From JAAXTX01 sp035560715 (GTDB lineage Bacteria; Patescibacteriota; Minisyncoccia; Moranbacterales; UBA1568), in NCBI GenBank assembly GCA_035560715.1, contig DATMYW010000044.1:1-39860 (forward strand): a DNA stretch of 39,860 nt, written 5' to 3'. A model generated the notes under the pieces. That model was not told the DNA's origin. It searched no databases and was given only the letters and a program-made list of their open reading frames with translations. Positions 1 through 8,075 of the stretch are shown here, in pieces (the stretch's first letter is position 1; every line of letters starts with the position of its first letter). Made by a program: the position numbers and the translations under genes.

Positions 1-210
1 ACCTCCACCGTCACCGCCACCTATTCCGGACAGAACGTCTCCCTGCCGCTCACCGTCATCGAGAACTGCTCGTCGAACTGTTCCGCCCATGCGGCCGAAC
101 ACTGTCTCAACTCGACGTATACCGGCACGGACTCCTGCGGCGGCGCCGAGTCCTGCTCCGGTTCCCGCTCATGTGACATGAACTGGAAGGAAGTCGCGCC
201 GGGATACTGA
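1..210 (+). CDS. C-terminal end of a Cys-rich, probably secreted protein (partial)
   Basis: An open frame enters the window from the left edge and stops with TGA at 208-210, giving the last 69 residues of a protein whose start lies outside. The visible part is rich in Ser, Thr, Gly and Cys (eight Cys), with spaced pairs such as NCSSNC and SCGGAESCSGSRSC. This composition suits a disulfide-bonded extracellular protein, but no family is recognised. A strong terminator follows at 233. The function is unknown. Confidence rests on the clean frame and the terminator. Confidence 0.6.
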   Translation, partial: TSTVTATYSGQNVSLPLTVIENCSSNCSAHAAEHCLNSTYTGTDSCGGAESCSGSRSCDMNWKEVAPGY

Positions 211-232
211 TCGGAAGCTAGGGAGACCGTTC

Positions 233-266
233 AAGAAAACCGACTCCACAAGGTGTCGGTTTTCTT
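233..266 (+). terminator. Intrinsic terminator after the Cys-rich gene
   Basis: A perfect 12-bp stem (AAGAAAACCGAC paired with GTCGGTTTTCTT) with a 10-nt loop lies 22 bases after the stop codon at 210. The A-run on the left and T-run on the right allow it to work in either direction. Confidence 0.85.
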
Positions 267-376
267 TGAATGGGTTCGGGTGGCCGTACAATGAACGTGA
301 TACATACCTGGCGTTTGGTGTGAATGCTTTATGTGAATATTGGCTTATATAAGGCTTCGATATTATGTGTTTTTGT

Positions 377-405
377 TTGCCAGGATCCTGGAAATACGCT
401 AGTAT
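377..405 (+). promoter_or_regulatory. Sigma70-type promoter for the small membrane protein
   Basis: The -35 TTGCCA (377-382) and -10 TAGTAT (400-405) are separated by exactly 17 bases. Transcription would begin near 412, giving a leader of about 85 nt before the start at 498. A longer open frame beginning at 324 would start upstream of this promoter, which argues for the later start. Confidence 0.6.
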
Positions 406-497
406 GTATGAGGAACGGTTTCCGGTGTCGGCACGGCAGTCGGAAGGAAATTGATTCCATACGTGGTGGAATACATGGGAAAAAACAGAGGGAACCT

Positions 498-878
498 ATG
501 AAATTCCAAAAACTCCTCATCGGGGTCCGTTTTTTTACCGTTCTCTCATTTGCGGCGTGGGTTTCGGTGTTCCTGCTCGTCGATCCGGAGGTGTCCGGAA
601 TCGTGGGTGCTGCGCTTTTCTTGGGAACGATGTTCTCGTTCCTGACCGGATCGTTCACCCTTATCTTGGTAGCACTCGCGCGTCGCTTCATAGGCGAGGC
701 TGGAGCGTCCGCCTCGTTTCATACGCTGTTTCGGCAGGGGTTCATTCTCTCCGCGTACGTCGTGTATGTTCTGGGGCTGTCTCGGTTCGGTCTGCTTGCG
801 TGGTGGAACGTACTTCTCGGCATCGCGGCGGCGCTCCTGATGGAATACACCGCACGACGTCTGTCGGACCGAAACTGA
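498..878 (+). CDS. Small multi-pass membrane protein, function unknown
   Basis: The product is 126 residues starting MKFQKLLIGVRF. I see about four hydrophobic segments: near residues 9-27, 34-58, 78-92 and 97-116. The last two flank a short Gly/Leu-rich turn, and the tail is basic (ARRLSDRN). The start at 498 is chosen because GGGAACCT lies just before it, because it begins directly at the first membrane segment, and because a promoter sits at 377. An in-frame ATG at 324 would add an unlikely N-terminus. It lies 81 bases before gyrB and could be co-transcribed with it. No family is recognised. Its likely place is the cytoplasmic membrane. Confidence 0.65.
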   Translation: MKFQKLLIGVRFFTVLSFAAWVSVFLLVDPEVSGIVGAALFLGTMFSFLTGSFTLILVALARRFIGEAGASASFHTLFRQGFILSAYVVYVLGLSRFGLLAWWNVLLGIAAALLMEYTARRLSDRN

Positions 879-934
879 TGAACGGTGCGGTTCCGACGAC
901 GGGCGATGCGGTGATGACAAATCAAGAGGAATCG

Positions 935-948
935 AAAATTCGAATTTT
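935..948. promoter_or_regulatory. AT-rich perfect palindrome just before gyrB
   Basis: AAAATTCGAATTTT is a perfect 14-bp palindrome followed by two further T, ending ten bases before the gyrB start. It could be an operator or a short terminator for the upstream membrane-protein gene. The short stem makes either reading weak. Confidence 0.3.
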
Positions 949-959
949 TTCTACGGACT

Positions 960-3008
960 ATGGCACAGAAAGACACCGATAAATCGCAATACGGCGCGAA
1001 ATCCATCCAGGTCCTTGAGGGGCTTGATCCGGTGCGGAAGCGTCCGGGCATGTATATCGGAGGCACCTCGATCGAGGGCCTGCATCATCTTGTTTGGGAA
1101 ATCGTGAACAACTCGATCGATGAGGCGATGGCCGGATACTGCACCGAGGTGACGGTACGGCTCCTGCCGGGCGATGTCGTCGAGGTCGAGGACAACGGCC
1201 GCGGTATCCCGGTCGAGATCCATCCGCAGACCAAGAAATCGACTTTGGAAACGGTGCTTACCGTGCTACATGCCGGCGGCAAGTTCGGCGGCGGCGGATA
1301 TAAGATTTCCGGCGGGCTGCATGGTGTCGGTGTCTCGGTCGTCAACGCCTTGTCCGAATGGACCCGTGCCACCGTGCGTCGCGAAGGGAAAGTCTGGGTG
1401 CAGGAATTCAAGCGCGGCGTCCCACAGGGTCCGGTGAAGTCGGTCGGCAGGGCGACCGATACAGGAACGACCATCGCGTTCAAGGCGGACCCGGAAATAT
1501 TCCCCGAGATCAGTTACGGTTGGGAGAAGATTCTCGAATACCTCCGTTATCAGGCGTACCTGACGCGTGGGGTCCGCATTCAGGTTGAGGACCTGCGCGA
1601 GGCGGATACGCCGGGAGCTTCGCATCTGGCCCGCCGATTCGGGTTCTACTTCGACTCAGGCATTATCTCGCTTGTCCGGGCGCTCAATCGCCGTCGGGAC
1701 GTGATGAACGAGACGCCGGTTCACATCGAGAAGACCGTCGGCGACGTCTTTGTCGAGGTGTCGTTTCAGTACACGGACAGTTTCAAGGAGCATCTGTTCG
1801 CGTTTGCGAACAATATCCATAATCCCGAGGGCGGCATGCATGTCACCGGATTCAAGATGGCCCTCACTCGGATTCTCAACGACTATGCCAAGAAGAACGG
1901 ACTTCTGAAGGAGAAGGATGGCGCGATGACCTCTGACGATCTTCGTGAGGGGCTTACCGCTGTCATTTCGGTCAAGTTGCCGGAACCGCAGTTCGAGGGG
2001 CAGACCAAGGCGAAGCTCGGTAATAGCGAGGTGCGCGGCATCGTATCGTCGGTCGTTTCGGAGGGGCTTGCGGAATACCTCGAGACCCGTCCCGCCGATG
2101 CCAAAGCGATTCTCGAGAAGTGCCTCCTGACGGTCCGGGCGCGCATCGCGGCGCGGGCTGCCAAGGACGCGGTCATCCGCAAGGGCGCGCTCGAAGGCAT
2201 GACGCTTCCGGGAAAGCTTGCCGACTGTTCGACGAAGGATACGGTGCGCTCCGAACTCTATATCGTCGAGGGCGACTCCGCCGGCGGCTCGGCCAAACAG
2301 GGACGGAACCGTGAATTCCAGGCGATTCTCCCTCTGCGTGGCAAACTCGTGAACGTGGAGAAAACTACGCTCGACAAGGTCGTGAAGTCCGATACGCTCA
2401 AGCCAATCATCATCGCACTCGGGACGGGTATCGGCGAGACATTCGACATCTCACGACTGCGCTACGGCAAACTCATCATCATGGCGGATGCCGACGTGGA
2501 CGGTTCCCATATCCGGACGCTGCTTCTTACGTTCTTCTACCGTTACTACGAGGAGCTCGTACGAAACGGAAATATCTACATCGCGCAGCCGCCCTTGTAT
2601 CGCCTGCAGAAGGGGAAGACCGTCCGCTACGCGTACAATGACGACGAGAAGGCGCGTATCCTCGAAGAGATCAAGAAGGAGGCTGATCTCAGGGCGGAAA
2701 AGAAGGTGAAGGTCGCCGCGGCGAAGCAGCAAGAGACGGTCGAGGAGGAGCCCGCGGATGCGGCTTCCGAGGGCGTGGAGAAGGTCGGCGGTGTGACTAT
2801 CCAGCGTTACAAAGGTCTCGGTGAAATGAACCCGGAGCAGCTGTGGGAGACGACTATGAACCCCGAGAGTCGGCTCATGCTCCAGGTGAAGATCGAGGAT
2901 GCCGAGGCCGCCGACGAGCTGTTCGACGTTCTCATGGGTAACGAGGTCGAACCGCGACGCAAGTTCATTCAGACGTACGCCAAGACGGTCCGAAACCTCG
3001 ACGTCTAG
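960..3008 (+). CDS. gyrB: DNA gyrase subunit B
   Basis: The ATPase subunit of DNA gyrase, which powers negative supercoiling together with GyrA (not in this window). The GHKL ATPase motifs are present in order: NNSIDEA, DNGRGIPV, and the lid GGKFGGGGYKISGGLHGVG. The transducer follows, then the TOPRIM region with EGDSAGG and DADVDGSHIRTLLLTFFYR. The C-terminal motif QRYKGLGEMNPEQLWETTM is typical of GyrB/ParE. The length of 682 is somewhat above the usual 640 or so; the excess is a charged Ala/Glu-rich insert near residues 575-610, between the TOPRIM end and the QRYKGLGE motif. GyrB and ParE cannot be separated with certainty by eye. The start ATG has no clear Shine-Dalgarno sequence. Confidence 0.96.
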   Translation: MAQKDTDKSQYGAKSIQVLEGLDPVRKRPGMYIGGTSIEGLHHLVWEIVNNSIDEAMAGYCTEVTVRLLPGDVVEVEDNGRGIPVEIHPQTKKSTLETVLTVLHAGGKFGGGGYKISGGLHGVGVSVVNALSEWTRATVRREGKVWVQEFKRGVPQGPVKSVGRATDTGTTIAFKADPEIFPEISYGWEKILEYLRYQAYLTRGVRIQVEDLREADTPGASHLARRFGFYFDSGIISLVRALNRRRDVMNETPVHIEKTVGDVFVEVSFQYTDSFKEHLFAFANNIHNPEGGMHVTGFKMALTRILNDYAKKNGLLKEKDGAMTSDDLREGLTAVISVKLPEPQFEGQTKAKLGNSEVRGIVSSVVSEGLAEYLETRPADAKAILEKCLLTVRARIAARAAKDAVIRKGALEGMTLPGKLADCSTKDTVRSELYIVEGDSAGGSAKQGRNREFQAILPLRGKLVNVEKTTLDKVVKSDTLKPIIIALGTGIGETFDISRLRYGKLIIMADADVDGSHIRTLLLTFFYRYYEELVRNGNIYIAQPPLYRLQKGKTVRYAYNDDEKARILEEIKKEADLRAEKKVKVAAAKQQETVEEEPADAASEGVEKVGGVTIQRYKGLGEMNPEQLWETTMNPESRLMLQVKIEDAEAADELFDVLMGNEVEPRRKFIQTYAKTVRNLDV

Positions 3009-3025
3009 GTGAACGAAGAATGGGA

Positions 3026-3054
3026 TTGACGGCCGAGACCGGCCGTGTTACCAT
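3026..3054 (+). promoter_or_regulatory. Promoter for the zinc-ribbon gene
   Basis: TTGACG (3026-3031), 17 bases, then TACCAT (3049-3054). It lies between gyrB and the next gene. The predicted start of transcription near 3061 falls after an alternative in-frame ATG at 3020 and so supports the start at 3101. Confidence 0.65.
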
Positions 3055-3100
3055 CGTGGAACGTTCGTCGGTTCCTTTTTCCCGCGATACTCCGAGGACC

Positions 3101-3433
3101 ATGAAGCACTCCCTGGAAAACCTGAAGCCGCTCATTCGGTGTCCGGTCTGCCAGAAGAAGTACGATCCCGGAAAGGTCATACTCCTGTCGGAAGACGATC
3201 GGAAGACGGTGCTGCACATCGCCTGCGAGGCATGCGGTATCTCTTCGCTCGTGTTCGTCTCGCTCGGGAAGATGGGCGCGGTCAGTTTCGGAATACTGAC
3301 CGACCTGTCCCGTGAAGAGATCCGGGAGTACTACGGGAGCGAACCTGTCTCGATCGACGACACGCTCGCCGTCCACCGGTTCCTCAAGGGGTTTCGCGGG
3401 GGCGTCCGGGAATGTTTCCCCGATCGGCGCTGA
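3101..3433 (+). CDS. Small zinc-ribbon protein of unknown function
   Basis: The product has 110 residues. Two CxxC pairs are visible, CPVC at residues 14-17 and CEAC at 42-45, with about 24 residues between them, as in a treble-clef or zinc-ribbon fold. The rest is a compact alpha/beta sequence with a basic tail. There is no transmembrane segment. The start at 3101 is chosen because the upstream in-frame ATG at 3020 lies inside the promoter region. It sits between gyrB and the L25 gene, ending about 50 bases before L25. Proteins of this kind may bind nucleic acid or other proteins, but no specific role can be assigned. Confidence 0.7.
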   Translation: MKHSLENLKPLIRCPVCQKKYDPGKVILLSEDDRKTVLHIACEACGISSLVFVSLGKMGAVSFGILTDLSREEIREYYGSEPVSIDDTLAVHRFLKGFRGGVRECFPDRR

Positions 3434-3486
3434 GGGGCGGGCGACCGATGCCGTTTAACCGATATTCCATTTCAAGATTCAAGACT

Positions 3487-4149
3487 ATGTCCGAAACGAT
3501 CACACTCAAGGCGACGACACGCGAGGCGGGGAAGGGTCTCCAGATGCTGCGCAAGGGAGGTTTCGTCCCGGCGACCCTGTTCGGGCACGGTATCGCGCCT
3601 GCGAGTATTTCGCTCGAGAGTCGCGAGTTCGCCCGCGCCTTCAAGGCTGCCGGCGAGAACACGATCATCGCGCTCTCGGTCGACGGTGGCAAGCCGGTCA
3701 ATGTCCTTGTGAAGGATACGCAGATGCATCCATTGACGAACCGCTACACGCATGCCGATTTTTTCCAAGTCCGTATGGACGAGGTGATCGAGGCGACCGT
3801 CCCGTTTGAATTCGTCGGGATTTCCCCGGCGGTGGCCGAACTCGGCGGCGTGCTCATCAAGGCGTCAGATGAAGTCGATGTGAAGGCACTTCCGGCCGAT
3901 CTCCCGCATACGATTCAGATCGACCTGTCCGCGCTCAAGACGTTCGATGATGTCATCAAGGTCGGGGGCATCGTTCTGCCGAAGGGCGTGACGATCGATG
4001 CGGATGCCGAGACGGTCATCGCGCTGGTGGAAGCTCCGCGAACGACTGCCGAACTTGAAGCACTCGACGAGAAAGTCGATGCCGACGTGACGAAGGTAGA
4101 GAAGGCCGGAAAGCCGGCCGAGGAGGCGACGGAAGAGGCTGCGAAATAG
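3487..4149 (+). CDS. rplY: 50S ribosomal protein L25 (Ctc/TL5 type)
   Basis: The protein binds 5S rRNA in the central protuberance of the large ribosomal subunit. It has 220 residues and the long two-domain Ctc/TL5 form: an N-terminal L25 beta-barrel (MSETITLKATTREAGKG...LRKGGFVPATLFGHG), then the Ctc domain (VPFEFVGISPAVAELGGVL...VDVKALPADLPHTIQIDLSAL). It ends in a Lys/Glu/Ala-rich tail. The start at 3487 (tATG) matches the conserved beginning of the family; an in-frame ATG at 3412 would add 25 atypical residues and overlap the upstream gene. A large inverted repeat and a terminator follow. Confidence 0.94.
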   Translation: MSETITLKATTREAGKGLQMLRKGGFVPATLFGHGIAPASISLESREFARAFKAAGENTIIALSVDGGKPVNVLVKDTQMHPLTNRYTHADFFQVRMDEVIEATVPFEFVGISPAVAELGGVLIKASDEVDVKALPADLPHTIQIDLSALKTFDDVIKVGGIVLPKGVTIDADAETVIALVEAPRTTAELEALDEKVDADVTKVEKAGKPAEEATEEAAK

Positions 4150-4216
4150 GGATTTTCTCCGGTTTTCCTCCTTGACGGATTGGCGTCGACTCGCTACCAT
4201 GGTAAGAGCTTGAACG

Positions 4217-4342
4217 GTCGGGAATCCGATTTCCGGCTGGAGGCTGAAAGCCGGTCACCCCTCCTACGCCGGCCGAGGTGAAAACGGATGAAGCGGGCTT
4301 GCCCGCGGATTCCGAGCTCCAACCGGAAATCGGATTCCCGAC
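4217..4342. repeat. Large branched inverted repeat downstream of rplY
   Basis: The segment 4217-4242 pairs with 4317-4342: 26 bp with one mismatch, beginning GTCGGGAATCCGATTTCC. The interior holds further small hairpins, GGCT-gaa-AGCC near 4242-4252 and GCGGGC-tt-GCCCGC at 4293-4306, so the whole could fold as a long stem topped by a junction. It lies directly before a separate terminator and between convergent genes. It may be a palindromic repeat element or a structured 3' UTR. Confidence 0.6.
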
Positions 4343-4354
4343 ATACGTTCGGAA

Positions 4355-4386
4355 AAAGAACGCCCCGTATACGCGGGGCGTTCTTT
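4355..4386. terminator. Bidirectional terminator between rplY and the methyltransferase gene
   Basis: AAAGAACGCCCCG pairs with CGGGGCGTTCTTT (13 bp, 6-nt loop). A-run and T-run flanks let it end transcription of rplY on the plus strand and of the convergent methyltransferase gene on the minus strand. Confidence 0.9.
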
Positions 4387-4470
4387 CGTTTTCGGCTGAA
4401 ATCGAAAAGTAATCGATCTCGTGGCTTATCCAAGGGCAATAGTTTTCACGAAATCGAAAACCAAGAAGTT

Positions 4471-5427
4471 TCAGGACTTGTATCGTGTCGGTGTCACCGA
4501 AACGATGCAGGCATTCTTCCTTTTATTGGCAGTGAAGAAATCGATCCTGAAGCCTATGTTGTTGAACGTTTCGACGATGGTTTCCTCGGCGAATTTTTTG
4601 CTGATAGCCATCAGGATCTCCTCTCCCTTCTCGAACTCGACGCGGTGTCCGGCGATGTTAATCGCCTTATCTGAGTTCATGGTCAGTACCATCTCTATCT
4701 GTTTCAGGTTTCTGTTCCACCGGACGGAGTATTCCTCGAAGGAGCAGTCCATGTCGTATCCCTTCAACGTCGCCGATACGAGATTGAACACCTCTTCCGT
4801 CCGATAATATTCGATGAATTTCTGGGAGGCGAGCAGGTTCGATATCTGATTCCCGATGATGAGCGTATCGTTCGGAAACATCGAAAGCTTGATATCGGTC
4901 AGGATCTTCTCCGTATTCTCGAAATTTCCGAGCGTGTTTCCGAGCAGGAAGAAATAGTTCTTGGTACGCTTCTCCTTCGTAAGTTTGAGGATCTGTTCCA
5001 AAATCTCCCCCTTTTCAAAATCAAACAGCACCTTGATGATCTGGACGTCCGGAAACCGTTCCGTAAGATTCTTTTCCGCCTCATCCAACATCTTCGGACT
5101 GATGTCGACCGGGATATACCTGACCGTCGCCTTCGTTCTGAGAAACTCGAGAACCGGAATCATCGGGATGCCGTCGCCGCACCCGAAGTCGACGATATTC
5201 ACCGTGTCGACGTCCGAATCGACTTCGCGCAACATGTACGGAAGGGATTCCGTTTTCAGGAGGTTTTCCTCGAATTGGATGGAGTGTTCCGATCGGCTTT
5301 TTTCGGCGATCTCGATCCATCTCCGGTACCCGTCTCCGACGTAGGCGAATTTCAACGGCGATACGGCTCGGGAATCGAGCGCGGAAAGGAGTTCGAGTTC
5401 CTGGTTTTCATTGAGATAACCCCGCAT
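4471..5427 (-). CDS. EgtD-like SAM-dependent methyltransferase
   Basis: A 318-residue Rossmann-type methyltransferase. The SAM-binding motif VDFGCGDG is at about residues 79-86, an acidic strand end at VDISPKMLDEAEKNL, and the phrase FFLLGNTLGNFE near 160-170 resembles the FxGSTIGNF motif of the histidine-specific methyltransferase family (EgtD). EgtD trimethylates histidine on the way to ergothioneine. No EgtB-like partner is present here, so the substrate may differ. It lies 47 bases downstream of the 823-residue PP2C-like gene on the same strand and probably shares its transcript. It ends at the shared terminator. The family call is fairly firm; the substrate is open. Confidence 0.75.
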   Translation of the reverse strand: MRGYLNENQELELLSALDSRAVSPLKFAYVGDGYRRWIEIAEKSRSEHSIQFEENLLKTESLPYMLREVDSDVDTVNIVDFGCGDGIPMIPVLEFLRTKATVRYIPVDISPKMLDEAEKNLTERFPDVQIIKVLFDFEKGEILEQILKLTKEKRTKNYFFLLGNTLGNFENTEKILTDIKLSMFPNDTLIIGNQISNLLASQKFIEYYRTEEVFNLVSATLKGYDMDCSFEEYSVRWNRNLKQIEMVLTMNSDKAINIAGHRVEFEKGEEILMAISKKFAEETIVETFNNIGFRIDFFTANKRKNACIVSVTPTRYKS

Positions 5428-5474
5428 ATTCGTTGTCGATAAGAAAAGATGTACTGGTCACCCTACCGCGTTCA

Positions 5475-7946
5475 TTATTTCGTGTCGACATGAACGGTTC
5501 CGGTCGAAGTCCCGCCGGAGACGGCGACGGTCGATCCGTTACCGGAGAGGGAACAGGCGGTCGCCAAAACGAACGATTCGTCGAAGAGTTGAGAGACAAT
5601 CTCGCCCGTACCGGTTCGGACGACGAGTCGCTTCGCGGGCGCGTCGAGCTCGACTACGCGGTCCGAGACGTCCGCGTTCGCACAGACCGCGGTGACGGTT
5701 TCCGAGGTGAAGGGACGCTCTTGGGAGAAGTCGGAAAGAGCCGCGCCGCGGAAGAACGCGGAGAGCGATGAACCGTCCGATCCGAAGATGCTGTCGCTCA
5801 CGGCGATCATGCGGGTAGCCGAAGGCATCGGGGACTTGGTCCAGAGCGTGCCGTCGCCGAAGCCGCCGTCGGCGCGCGGGAAGCGGAAGACCTTGCCAGT
5901 TCCTTCTTCAAGGAAGTAGAGGTAGGTCAGGTAGTCGCCCATCGCGGCGATACGGAAGCCGGATGGAAAGGAAATCGAATTCTTCACGAACGCGCGGTTC
6001 GACGGCGCGAACGAATACAGGTCGCCCGCGTCGGTCAGAAGAAAGATGAGATTGAGGTCGGACATGCCACTTGCGAGACGGACCGCATCCGAAGTCGGTA
6101 ACGCGGATGTCGTATTTTTCGCCGTATCGAACACTCCGTTTCTCGTTACGAGAAACAGCGAGTCACCGAGATAGACCGGCGTGACGATATCCGGCGGAGC
6201 GGACGGGAGCGTTGAGACCTGCGCGAGTGACGCGGCCTTCTCTTTGATCGGCGGGAAGGGGTCGACGACGGGAGCTTCGACTATGGCTGGGGCGGGAGTC
6301 GCTTTCTTCTGCGGGATACCCTTCCAGAGGACGGTGCCGAGGATAGTGATAAGGAAGGCGATAACCGTCACGGTGATGAGTTGGCGTTTCGGAGGAAGGG
6401 AACGGAACCGGCCCCATACGGCTTTGCAGAACGAAACGAATTTCTTCGCGAGGATCGAAAAAATGCGACCGGAGACGCGTGTCGCGGTGCGTACGGTCGG
6501 AAGAGTCTGCTCCTTGAGAAACTTCAGAAGGAACGTACCGGTCGCCGACCGGATGGAGGAAAGGAAAGAAAGAAGCCTTCGTATCGCAGGGAGCGGCCCC
6601 GCATCCGCGACAAGCGTAATCCGAGGTTCTTCGAATCCTGGTTCGGCTTCTCTCGACTGTTTGATGAAGACGGTCGCCAGCCGTCCGCCGGACGGTTTCT
6701 GTGCGCTCGTCGGTTTCGAGGCGGGCGCGGTCTTCATGGGTGGTGGTACGGGCTGCGCGTGTCGAAGGGGAGTCGTGATCGGGTCTCTCTCCTTCGGTTT
6801 CGACGCGACGAATACCTGTTTCGGCTCCTGAAGGCGATCCTTCTGAACGATCCGTGACGAAGAGACAGTGTTGATCGCATCGGAAACCGATTCGGACAGC
6901 TCCGTGCTTCTTCGGTGTACGTTTCGGAGCGAATGCGAGAAGCCTTCCCGAATCGAGTGACCTACATCCTCGAACAACCATCGCGCCCGGGTGACGAGCG
7001 GATGTTCATCGAGATTCTCGAGCGCCTCGCCCTGGATGCGGATCTCATTGGTCGGTGGGAGGAGGTCTCGCTCCGCAGAGACGGAAATATCCTGTTCCGG
7101 TTCGTAGGAGTCCAGGACGGCCTTCGTCCGCTCCTCGGCCGCCTCGCGGAACGTCTTTTCACTCCATGCGTTCACGGTTTCCGGTTGCGTCTCGTGTTTC
7201 GGTTTCGTTTTTTCCTTTGGGGCTTTTTTGACGGGTTTGGACTCCCGCGCATCGAGGACGACGGCCGCGCCGGCGCGGAGTTCGTTCACCATCGCGGTCT
7301 CGAGGAACCGAAGAAACTTCCCATCGGGAAGGAGCCGGTTCGCGTTGCGTTCGAGCTCCCTTGGTGAAAACAAGTCGAGTAATTCCGGCGTCGTCAGGAG
7401 TACGCAGTCACCTTGCGTGAGTCGGCCACTCGATATCTCGAGGAAGGTCTTGAGGGGGTGCTGTGCCGCTTCTTCCGACGCGAGTCCGTCGCCGATATCC
7501 GAAAGCGTTCCCTCGCGGAACAGGAGGACCTTGCCGTCGCCGGTCGCGGAAAAGTGGATACTGTAGCCCTCGACGACCGCGAGTGCCCCATGCAGGCTTC
7601 CCATCCATGAGGCCTGCCCGTTCTTTACGAGTTCAGACAGGGCAAGGTTGATCCGGTGCAGGGTCGACTCGAAACTTTCAATCGCGCCGCGCCGGGGATT
7701 GGCATAGTATTCCTTCCGCGCAACCGAGGCGATAACGTTGACGGTATAGGCCGACGACTCGGAACGGTCGGAAACGGAAAAAACCCCGACGAGCGTCCCG
7801 AGGCTTTCCCGGGTGACGTTTTCAGGGGTGATCGCGAACGTCTTGATGTACGGCTCGACGGCACGGTTGCGCGCCACGGAAATCTCGGTCGCACCCACTT
7901 CGATTCCGGGAATCGGTTCGACGGAGCCGCGTTTTTTCTCTGCCAT
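5475..7946 (-). CDS. PP2C-like phosphatase domain with a membrane anchor and a propeller-like C-terminus
   Basis: An 823-residue protein in three parts. Residues about 1-235 resemble a PP2C/SpoIIE-type fold (MGSLHGALAVVEG..., SATGDGKVLLFREG, LTQGDCVLLTTPELLD), but I cannot see a full set of metal-binding Asp residues, so catalysis is doubtful. Residues about 236-520 are a long charged, Pro-rich linker with an amphipathic stretch. A single membrane segment sits at about 523-541 (LITVTVIAFLITILGTVLW). The rest has repeated short beta-rich blocks suggestive of a beta-propeller outside the membrane. This suggests a transmembrane sensor or scaffold. The start is GCCTATG with a TATAAT promoter just upstream. 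It leads a two-gene unit with the EgtD-like gene. Confidence 0.6.
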   Translation of the reverse strand: MAEKKRGSVEPIPGIEVGATEISVARNRAVEPYIKTFAITPENVTRESLGTLVGVFSVSDRSESSAYTVNVIASVARKEYYANPRRGAIESFESTLHRINLALSELVKNGQASWMGSLHGALAVVEGYSIHFSATGDGKVLLFREGTLSDIGDGLASEEAAQHPLKTFLEISSGRLTQGDCVLLTTPELLDLFSPRELERNANRLLPDGKFLRFLETAMVNELRAGAAVVLDARESKPVKKAPKEKTKPKHETQPETVNAWSEKTFREAAEERTKAVLDSYEPEQDISVSAERDLLPPTNEIRIQGEALENLDEHPLVTRARWLFEDVGHSIREGFSHSLRNVHRRSTELSESVSDAINTVSSSRIVQKDRLQEPKQVFVASKPKERDPITTPLRHAQPVPPPMKTAPASKPTSAQKPSGGRLATVFIKQSREAEPGFEEPRITLVADAGPLPAIRRLLSFLSSIRSATGTFLLKFLKEQTLPTVRTATRVSGRIFSILAKKFVSFCKAVWGRFRSLPPKRQLITVTVIAFLITILGTVLWKGIPQKKATPAPAIVEAPVVDPFPPIKEKAASLAQVSTLPSAPPDIVTPVYLGDSLFLVTRNGVFDTAKNTTSALPTSDAVRLASGMSDLNLIFLLTDAGDLYSFAPSNRAFVKNSISFPSGFRIAAMGDYLTYLYFLEEGTGKVFRFPRADGGFGDGTLWTKSPMPSATRMIAVSDSIFGSDGSSLSAFFRGAALSDFSQERPFTSETVTAVCANADVSDRVVELDAPAKRLVVRTGTGEIVSQLFDESFVLATACSLSGNGSTVAVSGGTSTGTVHVDTK

Positions 7947-7958
7947 AGGCTACACATC

Positions 7959-7967
7959 ATTATAGCA
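7959..7967 (-). promoter_or_regulatory. Extended -10 promoter for the PP2C-like gene
   Basis: Read on the minus strand, TGC precedes a perfect TATAAT (complement of 7959-7964), which makes an extended -10. No good -35 is present. The start codon at 7946 would follow the transcription start by only about 6 bases, giving a nearly leaderless message. Confidence 0.6.
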
Positions 7968-8009
7968 CAATCCGTTCCCGGGATGTGTTCCGACTGTCCC
8001 GTTCCCCTT

Positions 8010-8038
8010 TTGACTTCCGGGCCGCTCTCGGGTACAGT
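8010..8038 (+). promoter_or_regulatory. Promoter for the winged-helix / rmuC operon
   Basis: TTGACT (8010-8015), 17 bases, TACAGT (8033-8038). Divergent from the PP2C-like gene. It would start transcription near 8045. Confidence 0.65.
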
Positions 8039-8075
8039 GGACGGAGAGGGGATGTCAGTACCATTTTCCGAACCT

